NCBI GenBank assembly: GCA_027576995.1 | Contig: JANBQC010000171.1 | Location: forward strand, 1-48,071 | Direction: 5' to 3' | From: Dimargaris cristalligena | Lineage: Eukaryota > Kickxellomycota > Dimargaritomycetes > Dimargaritales > Dimargaritaceae | DNA: 48,071 bases | Part shown: one piece after another, positions 23,201 through 34,204 of the stretch | Numbering within the stretch: position 1 is the stretch's first letter | Layout: each line of letters begins with the position of its first letter | Program-made: the position numbers and the translations under genes | The notes under the pieces: model-generated | The model's database searches: none | Seen by the model: the letters and a program-made list of their open reading frames with translations, nothing else | Told to the model about the DNA's origin: nothing

Positions 23201-25001
23201 CGGGGCTGGTCACGTTGGGAGACAAACTTATAGATCACGTCCAAGAGAGCACACTGGGCCGGGGTGATGTAGGTGGGGAAGTGCTTCTCCGTGGCCTTAG
23301 GGTTGCGGAAGAGCGGGTGGGTCGAGATCTTCTCCTTATCGGCGACAAAATCGTACACGCGCAGGCCGTTGAGGAACGCCGTAAAATTGGGCAAATTAAT
23401 AATGCCGTTCTCGGTCAGATAGCCGGACAGGGTCGGCAGAATGGTCTTGTAAGCGGCGAAGAGGAATAGCATCCCCTGTTTACTAATGTGCAGGTCGACC
23501 AAATGGGGCACGAAATCGTTTCCGAGGAGCATGATAATGAGCACAAAGTCATCAATGACCCGTTCGATGCTGAAGGGGAACCGAACTTCGCGTTGCACGT
23601 CTAAAAAGTCGAGTTCAAGGTACTCGCGCAGGAGCTGTAGATGGTAGAGCAAGAAGCGCGGGGGGGTATCCTTGGGCGGGGCAGTATCGTCCTTGCGGCG
23701 GTCACCATAGATGATCTCCTCGCGCAGAATGGCCATGTGGGGCTCGTGAGTTACCAGGCCGAGTACGATCAAATCAGCATCCTGCCCGTAGAGGCAGTGG
23801 CGGGTGTTGGGGTCGTAGTCAGGCTGGGCCTTGGCCTTGCGCATGAACTCCATAATCTTGTGCTCGCCTTCACCGGGAACCTCATGACCGGATAGGATCA
23901 CCTGGACGTTTTGCCATTCCCGGTCCTCGCTCACCTTCTGGGCCAGGAAGTACTTGAGGAACACTGTGAGCTTTTCCATGAACACAGTACCCGGGGTAAT
24001 GCAGTTACTATCGAAGATATCACTCTTGCCCGAGACAACACCTTCGTTTACGGCCTTTTGCAGATTCACCTCCGATTCCGCCGCAGTGGTGAAGCGACGG
24101 GCTCGTTGTTGGTTCATCTTAGCACGCGGTGCCACACCTAGGGTTCGGTAGTTATGATTTACATAGGGGAGTCAATAATGGGATTAGTATGGCTAGACTA
24201 AGGTTTGTCAAATGTGTACTGCTATATACTCCGGTATAGCCAAACCGGTGGCGGGGAGAAGGCAGTGGGGGGTCTATTGAGGTACTTACCATCAATGGCG
24301 ATAAAGAACACTTTTTTCGGTTTTACGTTATTGAAGAGTGTCTCGATGTACTCAAATATCTTTGGAAATAGTATCTGGTCGGGAATCGCGGTGGTGGCGC
24401 TGCCCTCCTGGTTGGAGCGACTGCAGTTGTGGATAACTCCGTTGACATCCAGGTAGAGGTTGTCTGCGGATGGTGTAGTGAGTAGAAGGCAATGCGCGTA
24501 TGGAATATGATAACAAGGCACCGGGTGCGGATAGGGGGGTAGTTAGCGAACTGAACGAATGGTCACCAAGTCGGGTGGGTACCAGCACTGGCATTATTCT
24601 AGTCGAGCCAGGGCCTCGAAGGAGTAATCAACTTTAATAGTGGTGTAGACGTGGGACTTACCGAACTCGGGATAGATGGAGTTCTCGATCAATTGGTAGC
24701 AGAGCGGATAGCGCTCACTATAGATAATAGCAAAGTAGAGGATAATCGTCAGTAGTAATGGTTAGTATTTGGGTGGCTGGACAAGCCAAACTAGTTTACG
24801 GGCTTAATCGGGGGCCTAAGCCATTTTCGAGCCGGAGAATAGCGAATGCCTCCTATTTTACGGGCCAAGTAGAGATGCCAAGCCGGGCGAAACCCCTCGC
24901 TACTCGTATGTCCCAAATATACGTATATATATATATGTATAAGGCATTCGCTTGAATAGGGGGACCTACCTCATCCAGAGGAAGAATTTGGGAATACCCA
25001 T
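20218..25001 (-). CDS. XRN1: 5'-3' exoribonuclease 1 (Xrn1)
   Basis: Four exons (24970-25001, 24662-24717, 24290-24463, 20218-24137) encode 1393 aa. Xrn1 degrades decapped mRNA in the cytoplasm. The start MGIPKFFLWMSERYPLC identifies Xrn1 rather than nuclear Rat1/Xrn2. Metal-binding acidic residues are visible: DNLYLDVNGVIHNC near 30-43, GEGEH (Glu177, Glu179, equivalent to yeast 176/178), QDADLIVLGL (Asp207, Asp209), and DDFVLIIMLLGNDFVPHL (about 283-300). The PAZ/Tudor-like, KOW and SH3-like middle part follows. The last roughly 170 residues are a low-complexity Pro/Ala/Lys/Ser tail (about AAAKKYGTPGKK onward), shorter than or different from the yeast tail, where decapping and decay partners bind. 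All three introns are GTRRGT...AG and in phase, and three small exons carry the first 87 codons. Intron 1 contains a (TA)n tract near 24918-24940. Confidence 0.95.
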
Positions 25002-25616
25002 CTTGGCTGTCGGGTGGGGCTGCGGCGAGATGGGTCAGCGGGTAACGGTGGGTGAGAGGAGACTGGTGCGGTGGACCGGAGGGGACGGCACAGAGAAATA
25101 GGAGGGATGGGGGTCTGGTCGTTTCTACCGAAAAGCTTGAATGCGATAACGAGATAGAAAGTAATACAGACTGTTAAGGAGATCCGAAGGGTCCACAACT
25201 GTGAGGTTTTATGAAGATGAGTTTCGTATGGCTGCTGTCAGAGGCAGGGAGTGGGCGGTATTTACTGGACCAGCACCAGCACTAATGGTCCCACTAAACA
25301 CCACCCATTGGTACTTCTCCCCTTTTTATCGACAATCGGATAAGTTTGGTTATTACGGCTCACCTGGTCCCAAGCATACTTATCCTTTTAACTTGGGAAT
25401 TTCGAGGCTTCGGTGACTCAGGTGCATTGTTTATTTTTCCCGTCGTTATTTCTGGTCATTATTAAGGTGTCTTGCTAATATTTTCAGCCCAAGCGATTCT
25501 TCCAGTGTCATTCCATACCATTCCATTCCATTCAAAACCAACTCTTTACTATTCATACCACACAAGCAACACCCCCACCCGACCCTCCCACTCCAACTAA
25601 AGGTTCACTACTTACC
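25002..25616. promoter_or_regulatory. Divergent promoter between XRN1 and IWR1
   Basis: The 615 bp separate an mRNA decay enzyme and an RNA polymerase II import factor that are transcribed away from each other. A short CCATTCCATTCCATTC microsatellite lies near 25513-25530, just upstream of IWR1. No other structure could be assigned. Confidence 0.5.
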
Positions 25617-28480
25617 ATGCCGGCCGACTCAACGACTTCCACGCCGGTTTTAGAAACCGCCCAGCCCCAGTCCCCGGCTCCGACTGCCGCTCCTGCTCCA
25701 GCACCAGCAGCCCCGGCCAAGCCCATGTCTATTTTGCGGGTTAAGCGTAAACGCACAGACGAACCCTTAGACGCCCTCAGTAAGTTATCTCTCGGAATTT
25801 CCCGGCTCTAATTGAGCTATATTTTCACACGGGGCCCTGTAATAATGTTATTTATTTTTCTTGACAAAACACCGAACAGCTTTGACCTAGTGAATTACTA
25901 GTCCGATTGCTGTTTCCTCCCTGAACAACTAACTACGCACCACTCACAGTGGTACGACTTTACGGTGTATATACGGCGTTTCCCGCCGGGCCTCTCATAT
26001 TTTATTAACGCACATCCCTTTGCCATCTAATGATTACCGAGTTTAGTGGTGGCTCAAGCAAGTAGGCTGGCCGAAAAGAAGATTAAACCTGACGATGAAT
26101 CGAGCGCATCTAGTTCAAGTAAGTATCCGTGCTGCTTATCGCTATCAAATAGGGCACTTTGGCAGGCCAGTCCGTTGGTTTCAGGGATTGGCGTATAGTC
26201 ACTGTCAAAGATATATTATGCCCGTATTTCTCCTTGGCGATAGCCAACATTCCATCATTGAATAACAATAGACACACACACAAACTATAACCACTGCGCC
26301 TAATAAACTATACATTGTCCTTCTTGTTTATAGTTCCCAAGATCTTCCGATTCGCCGAAACTGTCGATCTGAAGGCATTCGAGGACATGGAAAAAACACA
26401 ACTTCTGAGCGTAGGTCTTATTGGGTTACTATGTCAGAGTACTAGAGCGCTTGGTTGTTTAATAATACCATGCCCAGGACTCAACCAAGGGAGTGAGAAT
26501 TAAGGTCACTAAGGACCTAGGGGTATTCTAAACATTATCATTTAAACACCCTGTCTAGAGCACCGGGTCTAGTCATTTTAACCACTCTATATATGTGTTA
26601 TATTGCTCGATATCCCATCAATCTACTCGTACAAATTCCGTAGGATAAAATTAACCGATTTACAGGGAGAAAGGCGGCCACCACGGAGCGTACCGCTCCG
26701 AAAGAAAAGGCCGAGGACGTAGTAGATAGGGAGGAAAAGATGGAACGTCGGCGAAATCAGCTTGCGCTTGATAAACTTGTAAGTCCAGTCAGTCTTTTGG
26801 ATTGTTTCAATATGGTTAGTTAGAAACTAGTGATAATGCGGGGGTGATTTCAACCGTTCTGGGGGGTAGTTGCTAACCAGACCACTAATCCTTATTACAC
26901 GGCTCTTTTGAATCAATCCATTTTGTATAACTGGTAGAACGAATCCAAGTGCGCTCGGTTCCGTGTCATCAGTAAGAATCGGTACTCGGCGCTTGTCCCG
27001 AAAGAGGAGAAAAAGTTCCCTGATAGGTATGTCTATTGGCTTCCGTCTTAGCATCGTACCCACTAGTTTACTGGGTCTGGGTATTATTTCTATGTTTTCG
27101 ACTGCCTCGTTTAACCAATTTCAATTCAATTTATAACTTGCATATTTTTATTTTCTACTGTTTTTGGACGTTGCTGTAGCCATAGGCCAGAGACTCGGGA
27201 CCTGTTCGATGTTATTGATGCCGTTAAAGAAGACGACAAGCCGTAAGTTATACTCTCAAAATATATAAGCTACATTACCTCCAAGAATTCGCTAAGTTGG
27301 TCTGATTGGGGTTTGCACATTGGGTGACTGCCTCCTTAGATACAGCCCATACTGGTTTGGAGAATATTCCCCGTTTCTAGCTAACCAATATTCCGTAACT
27401 CTATACTACCTCCATACATATCTGAACTACTGCCCATAACAGACGGGTCAGTACGAAGTCTAAACGCGACGACGATATTACCTGTAATCTCATCCCTATG
27501 ATCGAAGAGTATCTCAACGGTAGGTGTAGGACTTAAAATTTGCATTACTTAGGAAAATTCTGGCAACCGCAATTATCACTATACTTGCATTCGCACTCCT
27601 ATGGTACTAAACGATCGATTTCTCTTTTCTCCTTCCTGGGTAAAATTATACAACAGTGGAAAAGAAGAACGACGACTACGTCTACGACGTTTATTACATT
27701 GACGACCCCGAGGAGCATGAACTGGCCCAAACTCCTCTGAACTATGGCTCCTTGTAAGTAATGCCTGTATATAGGCGATTATCCGGCGACTTCTGTGTAT
27801 TGGTGATTTTAAATGATTGCCCTGCCGCTAGCTGTATGTCGACTTAGTATCTACGTTGGTATATCCTTCACCATATTGTACGCTCAACTGATTTTGTTTT
27901 ATCTACCTATTCAATACCCTTCCAATGTTAACCATAGGTTTTGGAACGGAGATGGTGAAGATTACGATAATTTGGCCTCCGACTCGGATGAATTTGAAGG
28001 CGACGATGACTCAAATGGTAAACTACGTTGTAACCGGAGGGCTATGCTACGCTATAGGTTTATCGATAGTAGCGTCGAGCTTCAGTATTACCATATTCGC
28101 ATAACTGTACATACCAGCTTACTAATTGTTAGACACTAACCGCCAATCTGTTTTTTTTACCGTCTGATGGTTGGTTTATTTTGTTGTAGCCGAGGACTAT
28201 TACGGTAACGACTACCCCGACGAGGCAGACTGGGAGAATGAGTGTAAGTTTTATATGTGTTCGCTATTGTCTCTACTTAGAAGCTTGCGTACACTTTCCA
28301 CTCTGGCTACTGATTCTTGGAATTTTAAATCAATATTTACCTATACGCTTTACACTTGCTATGTTCTGTATGGGATGTCCATGTATTATAACAGTGTCGG
28401 ATTTTGAGCATGGTTCCGATGAATACTCGGACATTGAGGGCAACGGCGGTCGATCGGCATTTAGCGACGACGAATGGTAG
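25617..28480 (+). CDS. IWR1: RNA polymerase II nuclear import protein Iwr1
   Basis: Eleven exons encode 330 aa: 25617-25779, 26047-26118, 26334-26410, 26644-26778, 26938-27026, 27180-27242, 27443-27519, 27657-27753, 27938-28017, 28190-28243 and 28395-28480. Iwr1 (SLC7A6OS in animals) binds assembled RNA polymerase II and escorts it into the nucleus. The N-terminal signature ILRVKRKRTDEPLDAL (about 39-54), including the basic nuclear-import-type cluster, is diagnostic. The C-terminal core has DDYVYDVYYIDDPEE, then acidic repeats, AEDYYGNDYPDEADWENE and an acidic end SAFSDDEW. Every junction is GT-AG and in phase. Exon 4 uses the AG at 26643 (DKINRFTGRKAATT), because the later CAG at 26668-26670 breaks the frame. 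The Ala/Pro-rich start (residues 16-35) is low complexity. AATAAA occurs at 28695-28700. Confidence 0.92.
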
Positions 28481-28777
28481 TCGGACCCAGTAACCCTGAG
28501 AATTGGTTATCGAGGATGCGCACCACATCTGACCCGGAGTATACATTATCCCACTTTATAGCCCAAAGAAGAAAAATTGACATTGGAAAGGCGACCCAAT
28601 TGTCCTGCGACTTTTCAACATTTATAGGCTGCCATCATCAATTTTAATGGCACGAAAATGGAAGCAGCACGACCTGCTCTAGTAATATATTAATAATAAA
28701 CCCGCCCAATACATATTTCATAGGAATGTCTAGCTTGGTTGGTAGGTGGGCAGGTAGACAGGTAAGACGGAACGACC

Positions 28778-29537
28778 TTAATCACGATGACGATGCCGAC
28801 TACGGGTGGTCTCATGGGGTCGCGATCGAGAGCGTGAGCGTGAAAGGTGCCGGGAGTGGCGGGAACGGTGACTGCGTCGCGAAGACCGGGACCGCCGTCG
28901 CTCAGTTGGCCTCGCTCTAGCAGGTGAACTGGATTGATGAGCGGGCCGTTGTGACGGCCCAGGGGAGCGCGATCTTCTCCTCTTCATTTTTTTCTTATGA
29001 TCTGATTTGGGCTTATCCTGAACAGGTGGTCGGTTTAGGGGCTCTTCAGTTGGTGCGTCCAGCTCAAAGCCCGGCGCCATACCTAGTGCTTCGGCCAGAG
29101 CGCGAGCCTCTTGGGCTTTCAGTTTCTCGATTTCAGCTTGGTTTTGATCCGCCCGTTCCTTCGAGTACCAAAAAATATCCCGGCCCGCCTGCCAACGACC
29201 TGTGGGGGCTCTGACGGAATTGCCGAGATAATATTCACGGTCTCGGGTATCCTTGACCTTATCCCAAGAAAACTGATCACGGCCACCGCGATTTCCTAAT
29301 TCGGTATAAACGAAGTACCAGATAGTAGTGAATTATTTTTTTAGAATCGGGCTATTTTGGTGGACGGATACCAGATGGATTGTGGATACCCATTGATAAA
29401 AACAATGTAGAAAGTAGTGCTTCGGAATAGGCCGTCCGTCACTAACGAGATGGGTATTGATGAAGCAGCCGACTCGACAACAAGCTATAAATAAAAGCCA
29501 CTCTAAAAGACTCACCTGCGCGAATGGGTTGGTACAT
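28778..29537 (-). CDS. MMTAG2-like RS-domain protein (multiple myeloma tumor-associated protein 2 homologue)
   Basis: Two exons (29516-29537 and 28778-29295) encode 179 aa. The N-terminus MYQPIRAGNRGGRDQFSWD, followed by REYYLGNSVRAPTGRWQAGR and DIFWYSKERA, matches the MMtag domain of human MMTAG2 and its fungal homologues, a poorly characterised nuclear family. A helical segment (QNQAEIEKLKAQEARALAEA) with LGMAPGF leads to a long Arg/Ser tail (about 120-179), typical of splicing-associated proteins and a likely SR-kinase substrate. The 22-nt first exon is supported because its splice restores the conserved GGRDQFSWD start. A role in RNA processing is an inference from the RS tail. It is divergent from mL45. 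Confidence 0.85.
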
Positions 29538-30103
29538 TGTGCTTTAACCCTAATGCGCTGGCTAGCGACAGGTCGAGAAAGGTGGCGGGTTTTTCTTAAT
29601 GTTGGTATGCGATTCCTTCAGGAAGAGGTTTCTTTACAAAACGGGCGAATTCCACACTGGACTCAAACTATCAGGGGAGGGGCAGCAAGGCTACAATAAA
29701 GGGATGTAGAGGACTGGACTGTGTAATAGTTGGCATGGGTGTAAATAGGTAACATAAGGTTGAAACGGCTTAATCGTGCAGTCTGCCAACTGACTAAACT
29801 AGCTTGGTTGGAATAAGCACATGGTGGGTTTAGTAACGTCAATTAGGGCAACTTATTGAAGTCACCCAAGTGATGAGAGGCACCTTGGCCAAAATTGGAC
29901 GGAATGTGTCCCAATTCCTACGTAACTCACCCCATTCAGGACTGATTTCACCAGCTTGTCTCCGCAGTTGAGTCTGTCTATCCAAGTCCCGATTCCACTC
30001 TTCTTCTGGTCATTCTAGTTTGTTTTGATCGACCCGATCTTTTAGCTTCAGGTCCCCAACGCTCGATCGCCTACCTTCAATCTGCTTAGATAGCCTCGAC
30101 ACC
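29538..30103. promoter_or_regulatory. Divergent promoter between MMTAG2-like gene and mL45
   Basis: 566 bp between outward-reading start codons. A TTTAACCCTAATGCG word sits close to the MMTAG2-like start (near 29542-29556). No gene is supportable. Confidence 0.45.
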
Positions 30104-31292
30104 ATGGCCAGCCCCCTGCGCGCCTCAATTTTGCTTGCGGGTCTCCAGCGTGGACCGACCCTGACCTGGACGGCCCTTCACCTCCAGCCGGTAGCCCTCG
30201 CTTGTCTCAGTGCGATCCGTACTTACTCTACCCGAGGTGATCTCCGTTCGCGGTTTTCCCTTACCGACTTTGGCGTATTCAGTAAGTTATACTCTCTGAT
30301 CTTTGTCAATTTTGAGCAGACCGACATACTGGCCAACGAATTTACACAGTTATTTACTAAGCGCGTTACGTCAGCGTATCGCCAAGTTTATTCCGAAAGC
30401 AAATCCATACCTATTGATCTGGCTATTGACGGTAACATAACTGGCGGAAGTCGCGTTCCCGACCTCTTTCTCACCGAACCTGGGTAATTTCGTTTCGTGC
30501 ATATTTGATTGGAATGGGTATTTCTCCCATTAGATCGGTTCGTTCCTCTCACTCAACAGCCCCTCCCCAGCATATTTAGCAAATTGAGCTTCAAATATCG
30601 CATTCACGGCTGGCGGTGCAAGATGCGTACTACTATGGCCATTGCGACCGTCAAGACTCGCATGAATGGTAAATTTAAGATCCCTGCCTTTCTGGACGAG
30701 GCCGTGACCCTATACGAAGTGATGAACGACTCTTTCGCTAGCGGGGACCGCAAACTCCTGCAGCACATTTGCATGCCCTCCATGCTGACCAAGCTCAAGT
30801 ACGAGATCAAAAACCGGAAGCACCGGGTGGAATGGAAGTCCCACGGCCAAGTTGAACCCCCGAGTCTGGTGTCCTTGGCCACTGCCAAACTGTCCAGCGA
30901 TATTCTCGCTACCCAAGCCGTCGTCCGCATTTATTCCAAGCAGGTTAGTACTACGCCGGTGGTTATTGGGGCTTTAGGGCTACTCCCACCTCCGTCAATT
31001 GAGGCAAGGTATTTCGGTTTTACCAGTAACTGTATCTAATCCACAGCTCCTTTAGTTACTAATTTCGCATATATATTGTCTTAATTTGGAACACTCTAAT
31101 TTGGATAATATGTCGCGGTAATAGAGCATGGTTATTTATGACCATAAGAACAAGGTTATTTCCGATAACTCCGACTCACCCATCGATGTCCTCGAATACT
31201 TGGTCTACCAAGCCATCGTAGAAAATGGGCAAGCCCAGTGGAAGATCTACGGCAAACTCAACGAGACCAATCTCGACACTTTCAAGCCTTAA
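30104..31292 (+). CDS. MRPL45: Mitochondrial large-subunit ribosomal protein mL45 (Tim44-like domain)
   Basis: Three exons (30104-30483, 30571-30943, 31125-31292) encode 306 aa, the length of human mL45. The first about 45 residues are Arg/Ala/Leu-rich with few acidic residues and end near RTYSTRGD, a typical mitochondrial presequence. The Tim44/mL45 fold follows: KLSFKYRIHGW, a helical stretch LYEVMNDSFASGDRKLLQHI, then IYDHKNKVI and WKIYGKLNETNLDTF at the end. The protein anchors the mitoribosome at the inner membrane near the tunnel exit (the Mba1-like role). For exon 2, the CAG before 30571 and the TAG nine bases later are both in frame, so three residues (IFS) are optional. An apparent GTAAGT at 30282 is not used, because the only nearby AG would give a 38-nt, out-of-frame intron. 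Confidence 0.88.
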
Positions 31293-31752
31293 TTCTCGCA
31301 GACCTACTCTAGTTTAAAATGATTTTTGATTTACGGACATAGCGGCAAAATGCCAATACATGTGGACCTATAGACCCCGCACCCTAGAGTGTACGGTTGG
31401 TCCCTCTGTACTATCTTGTGTGTCTAACCATGGCTTAGTATTGGGTATTCGTTTAACTATATAAATATATACACTGCCACCAACAGCGGGATGCTTTTCA
31501 GTGATTGTTAATGGAATTAACCTCCTACCCCAATATCTGTGATTTCCGTGGCACACTTGCTTGTGAGTTGATTCTTTATTACTTTTAATGAATGCAACCA
31601 ACGTTAATTTATACCAGACAGATACAGTGACTCGAGATTGGGAGCTAATTGTTTAGAGAAGCTACCAAAAATCCAACGCATACCATTCACTTTATGAGTA
31701 TGTCGACAAGGGCAGGATAGTTCAATCAATTGGATTCTAACTACTCCGTGTT
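31293..31752. other. Convergent spacer between mL45 and bL32m
   Basis: 460 bp separate the 3' ends of two mitochondrial ribosomal protein genes. TTTATT near 31571 gives AATAAA on the minus strand for bL32m. A frame of 77 codons on the minus strand has no family resemblance. Confidence 0.6.
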
Positions 31753-32154
31753 TTAGGGCATATTGTGGGCATCCTTGAATTCCCGGTACTTCTGCTTAAG
31801 CTCGGAGTAGCAATAGAGACAGATGTGATGGGAAAGCTTGTTCTTGCCACAGGCTGGGCAGGTATGGATATCGTGACGATCTTTCAGCGCTTTGTTGGAC
31901 TGGCGCATACGGCTTCGGCTGTGGGTGGTCTTCTTCTTGGGCACGGCCCAGAGGAAAGCCTCTTTAAGAATATCCGTCAAGGAGCTGGTGATGGGGAGTC
32001 CGAGCACCGAGCCGACGGCCGTGAGCCAGCGGCTGGCCCAGACGGGGGCGGGGGTCAATAGGGAGGGTTGAATCGCATAGGCTAGGGTGCGTCGGGCGGC
32101 GGCGGGGGCGGTGCTGCCAGTCGACAGTACGCGGCGGGAAAGGGCGGCCAACAT
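31753..32154 (-). CDS. MRPL32: Mitochondrial large-subunit ribosomal protein bL32m
   Basis: One exon of 133 aa. An N-terminal targeting region (MLAALSRRVLSTG, Arg/Ala-rich) precedes the mature start around WAVPKKKTTHSRSRMRQSNK, the L32 signature. The zinc site is complete: Cys99, Cys102, Cys112 and Cys115 (CPACGKNKLSHHICLYC). In yeast and mammals the long precursor is cleaved by the m-AAA protease before the protein enters the mitoribosome. The precursor length of about 70 residues here fits that route. It is convergent with mL45, another mitoribosomal gene. Confidence 0.95.
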   Translation of the reverse strand: MLAALSRRVLSTGSTAPAAARRTLAYAIQPSLLTPAPVWASRWLTAVGSVLGLPITSSLTDILKEAFLWAVPKKKTTHSRSRMRQSNKALKDRHDIHTCPACGKNKLSHHICLYCYSELKQKYREFKDAHNMP

Positions 32155-33106
32155 GGTATGTGGATTTAAAAGTACGTTGAGCCAATGATCAACGGGATCA
32201 AGGAGAGTGTCCGATCAGTCGAATGAGAGGAAAGGGGTACTTTAATCGGTGGTAAAATGGGGGAAGCGGTAGATTATGGTGTACCGGCAGATTCAAGAGA
32301 ATGGCAAGCAAACGAGGTCCAAGCAAATAGAGATCATACAAACGGCAAGTGCAATGGGGGACTGAAGTGTGAAAAGGCTCTTCGAAACAATGACCAACTG
32401 CTGCATCTGTTCGAAGATTCAGTACAGGTTGGCTAGAGTCGGCTCTGGCTGCTTAAGGTGGGCAGATCTTGCCTACCTACTCTGACTTGCACTTGCTTAC
32501 TGGGGTATATTGACACTATACCCATAATACCTCCCACTAGACCTAGGGAAGTATAGTCGCCTGTACTCATAGTAGTATTCTAGAGAAAGCGAGACGTGCT
32601 TAATAGACGCGTGGTCCATAGTGAGCCAATATGTTGCGCAGGACGAAAGCAGTGAACTACTTTAGGCCTTGCAAGGCTACCAATATATAATGAGTGAGTT
32701 CGTAAGTTTATATTAAACGCCCGGTCCCAGAATGATGTTAGCTTTAAAATTGGACATGCGTCCCGTTTGATTTGAAGCAGGGTTGCCCTCGTTTATTCGA
32801 GGAGAAATGTCTGACATCACCATACCTAGATGTACTATTCCTTAATGTAAACGACTTCAATTATCCCGGTAAGTCGTAAAACCCACCATCATGCAACCGG
32901 GCCAGTGTCCCAATACAAAAATAAAGTAAATGAGCCCCCTAGATTAAACCCCTCCGCCCGATACCACCATATATTTTAAAAACCCACATCAGTATTTATT
33001 TGTACTAGTGTATTTGCAATTGTAAAGAGATTTCGAAATTAAAGGAATATAAAGAGCAGGATCGTGGGATGGATATCCCAACCACACCAAAATTACAGAG
33101 AACGCC
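32155..33106. other. Intergenic region, bL32m promoter and NUP43 3' flank
   Basis: About 950 bp without a supportable gene. TTTATT at 32995-33000 provides AATAAA on the minus strand about 110 nt past the NUP43-like stop. The remainder upstream of bL32m shows no recognisable element. Confidence 0.6.
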
Positions 33107-34204
33107 TTAGTTAATATCAAATAGCAGGTTCTCGGAATCCGAGCCGGCCAGGAGGAGGCCGTTCTGAGGGTGAAGGTCTAGACAATTAATAGGCAGTCGG
33201 TTGTAAATATTGGACTTTCTAGGTGCATTGTAGACCTGGAATGAGCTGGACGGGGCCGAAGAAGCAAAGGGGTCATGGGAGTATGCGCCAGGCCCCCGTG
33301 AGTAGTTAGTAAAAGCTGATGCATCGACGACACCGCAGGTCGAATCCTCTGAGGCGGTGACAATAGTAAAGGGACGGTTGGGATGGAATACCAGGTCATT
33401 GATTTCGGCGTTATGTACCGCCAAGGTTTGCGACTGGGGCTCGGTGTACTGCCGAATGTCCCAGGTGGTGACTTGTCCCAGCTCATTACCAGTAGCGAGG
33501 CGGCTAGTTTGGGAGGGATGCACGGCCACACAATTAACAGCGGCGTCGGGGCTAATCGGATCTATGAATACGACAGCGGCCGACTTGCTAGGGGTCCGGC
33601 GGTCAAACACCTTAAGCTGACCACCGCGGCTTGTGGTGAGCAGTGTTGACGATGAAAGCCATGCAACATCGTAGAGGGGAAGGCAGTCAGCAACGATACT
33701 GTCCACAGGGGCCCCGCGGTCCAAGAGAAATAGCTGTAAAAGACCATCTTCACCCACACTGGCCACCTCAGGGTCCCGGTGCTTATGGGGCTGGACACTT
33801 AGGGCCGTCCGGGGGGACCGGAATGTGGTGGTGGGGGCCGCTAGGGTTCGAACGGGCTGAAGGGCGGTGGGGATCTTGAGGCTGGCGGAATCTTGGGTCA
33901 GTTTGTAGACGTACAGGCAACCGTCGCTACTGGCGGTGACACACATGTCGTCCTGGGCCTGGACAACGTCGGCGACTTCCCCGGCGTGAGGGATGGTGGC
34001 AACAGCGTGGGCTTTGAAATTAGGTTCGAATTGACGGGTACGTACATTAGGGCCAGGACACTTCCACAGGGCCAATTCGTTATGAGAGCCCCGGTCCCAG
34101 GTACCGGTCAAGAAGAATAGGTCGTCTGGGGAGTAGGAGGACTGGGACCACCAGCAAAGGCTAGCGATTTTCCGTTCGACGGGCTGGATAAAGAACTGAT
34201 CCAT
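33107..34204 (-). CDS. NUP43: WD40 nucleoporin, NUP43-like
   Basis: A single-exon 365-aa beta-propeller protein, close to human NUP43 (about 380 aa). The start MDQFFIQPVERKIASLCWW, then FLTGTWDRGSHNELALWKC, resembles the NUP43 opening (a Q/RKI-W start, then a TGSWD-x-L-W strand). WD-type repeats follow: VVQAQDDMCVTASSDGCLYV, EVASVGEDGLLQLFLLD, DVAWLSSSTLLTTSRGGQLKVFD, SRLATGNELGQVTTWDIRQ and NDLVFHPNRPFTIVTASEDS. The end LPINCLDLHPQNGLLLAGSD matches the LPVNSLDV...GTD end of NUP43. NUP43 belongs to the Y (Nup107-160) complex of the nuclear pore and is absent from budding yeast. WD40 proteins are easily confused, so the assignment rests mainly on the two ends. Start at 34204; the promoter is shared with NUO9.5. 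Confidence 0.75.
   Translation of the reverse strand: MDQFFIQPVERKIASLCWWSQSSYSPDDLFFLTGTWDRGSHNELALWKCPGPNVRTRQFEPNFKAHAVATIPHAGEVADVVQAQDDMCVTASSDGCLYVYKLTQDSASLKIPTALQPVRTLAAPTTTFRSPRTALSVQPHKHRDPEVASVGEDGLLQLFLLDRGAPVDSIVADCLPLYDVAWLSSSTLLTTSRGGQLKVFDRRTPSKSAAVVFIDPISPDAAVNCVAVHPSQTSRLATGNELGQVTTWDIRQYTEPQSQTLAVHNAEINDLVFHPNRPFTIVTASEDSTCGVVDASAFTNYSRGPGAYSHDPFASSAPSSSFQVYNAPRKSNIYNRLPINCLDLHPQNGLLLAGSDSENLLFDIN

Noticed and set aside
26660..26670. TTTACAG acceptor for IWR1 exon 4
   Set aside because: It puts the following conserved basic stretch out of frame; the upstream CCGTAG acceptor at 26643 keeps phase and reads DKINRFTGRKAA.
30282..30319. 38-nt apparent intron (GTAAGT...GAGCAG) in mL45 exon 1
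   Set aside because: Too short for splicing, and it would shift the frame to an early stop; reading through keeps the frame.
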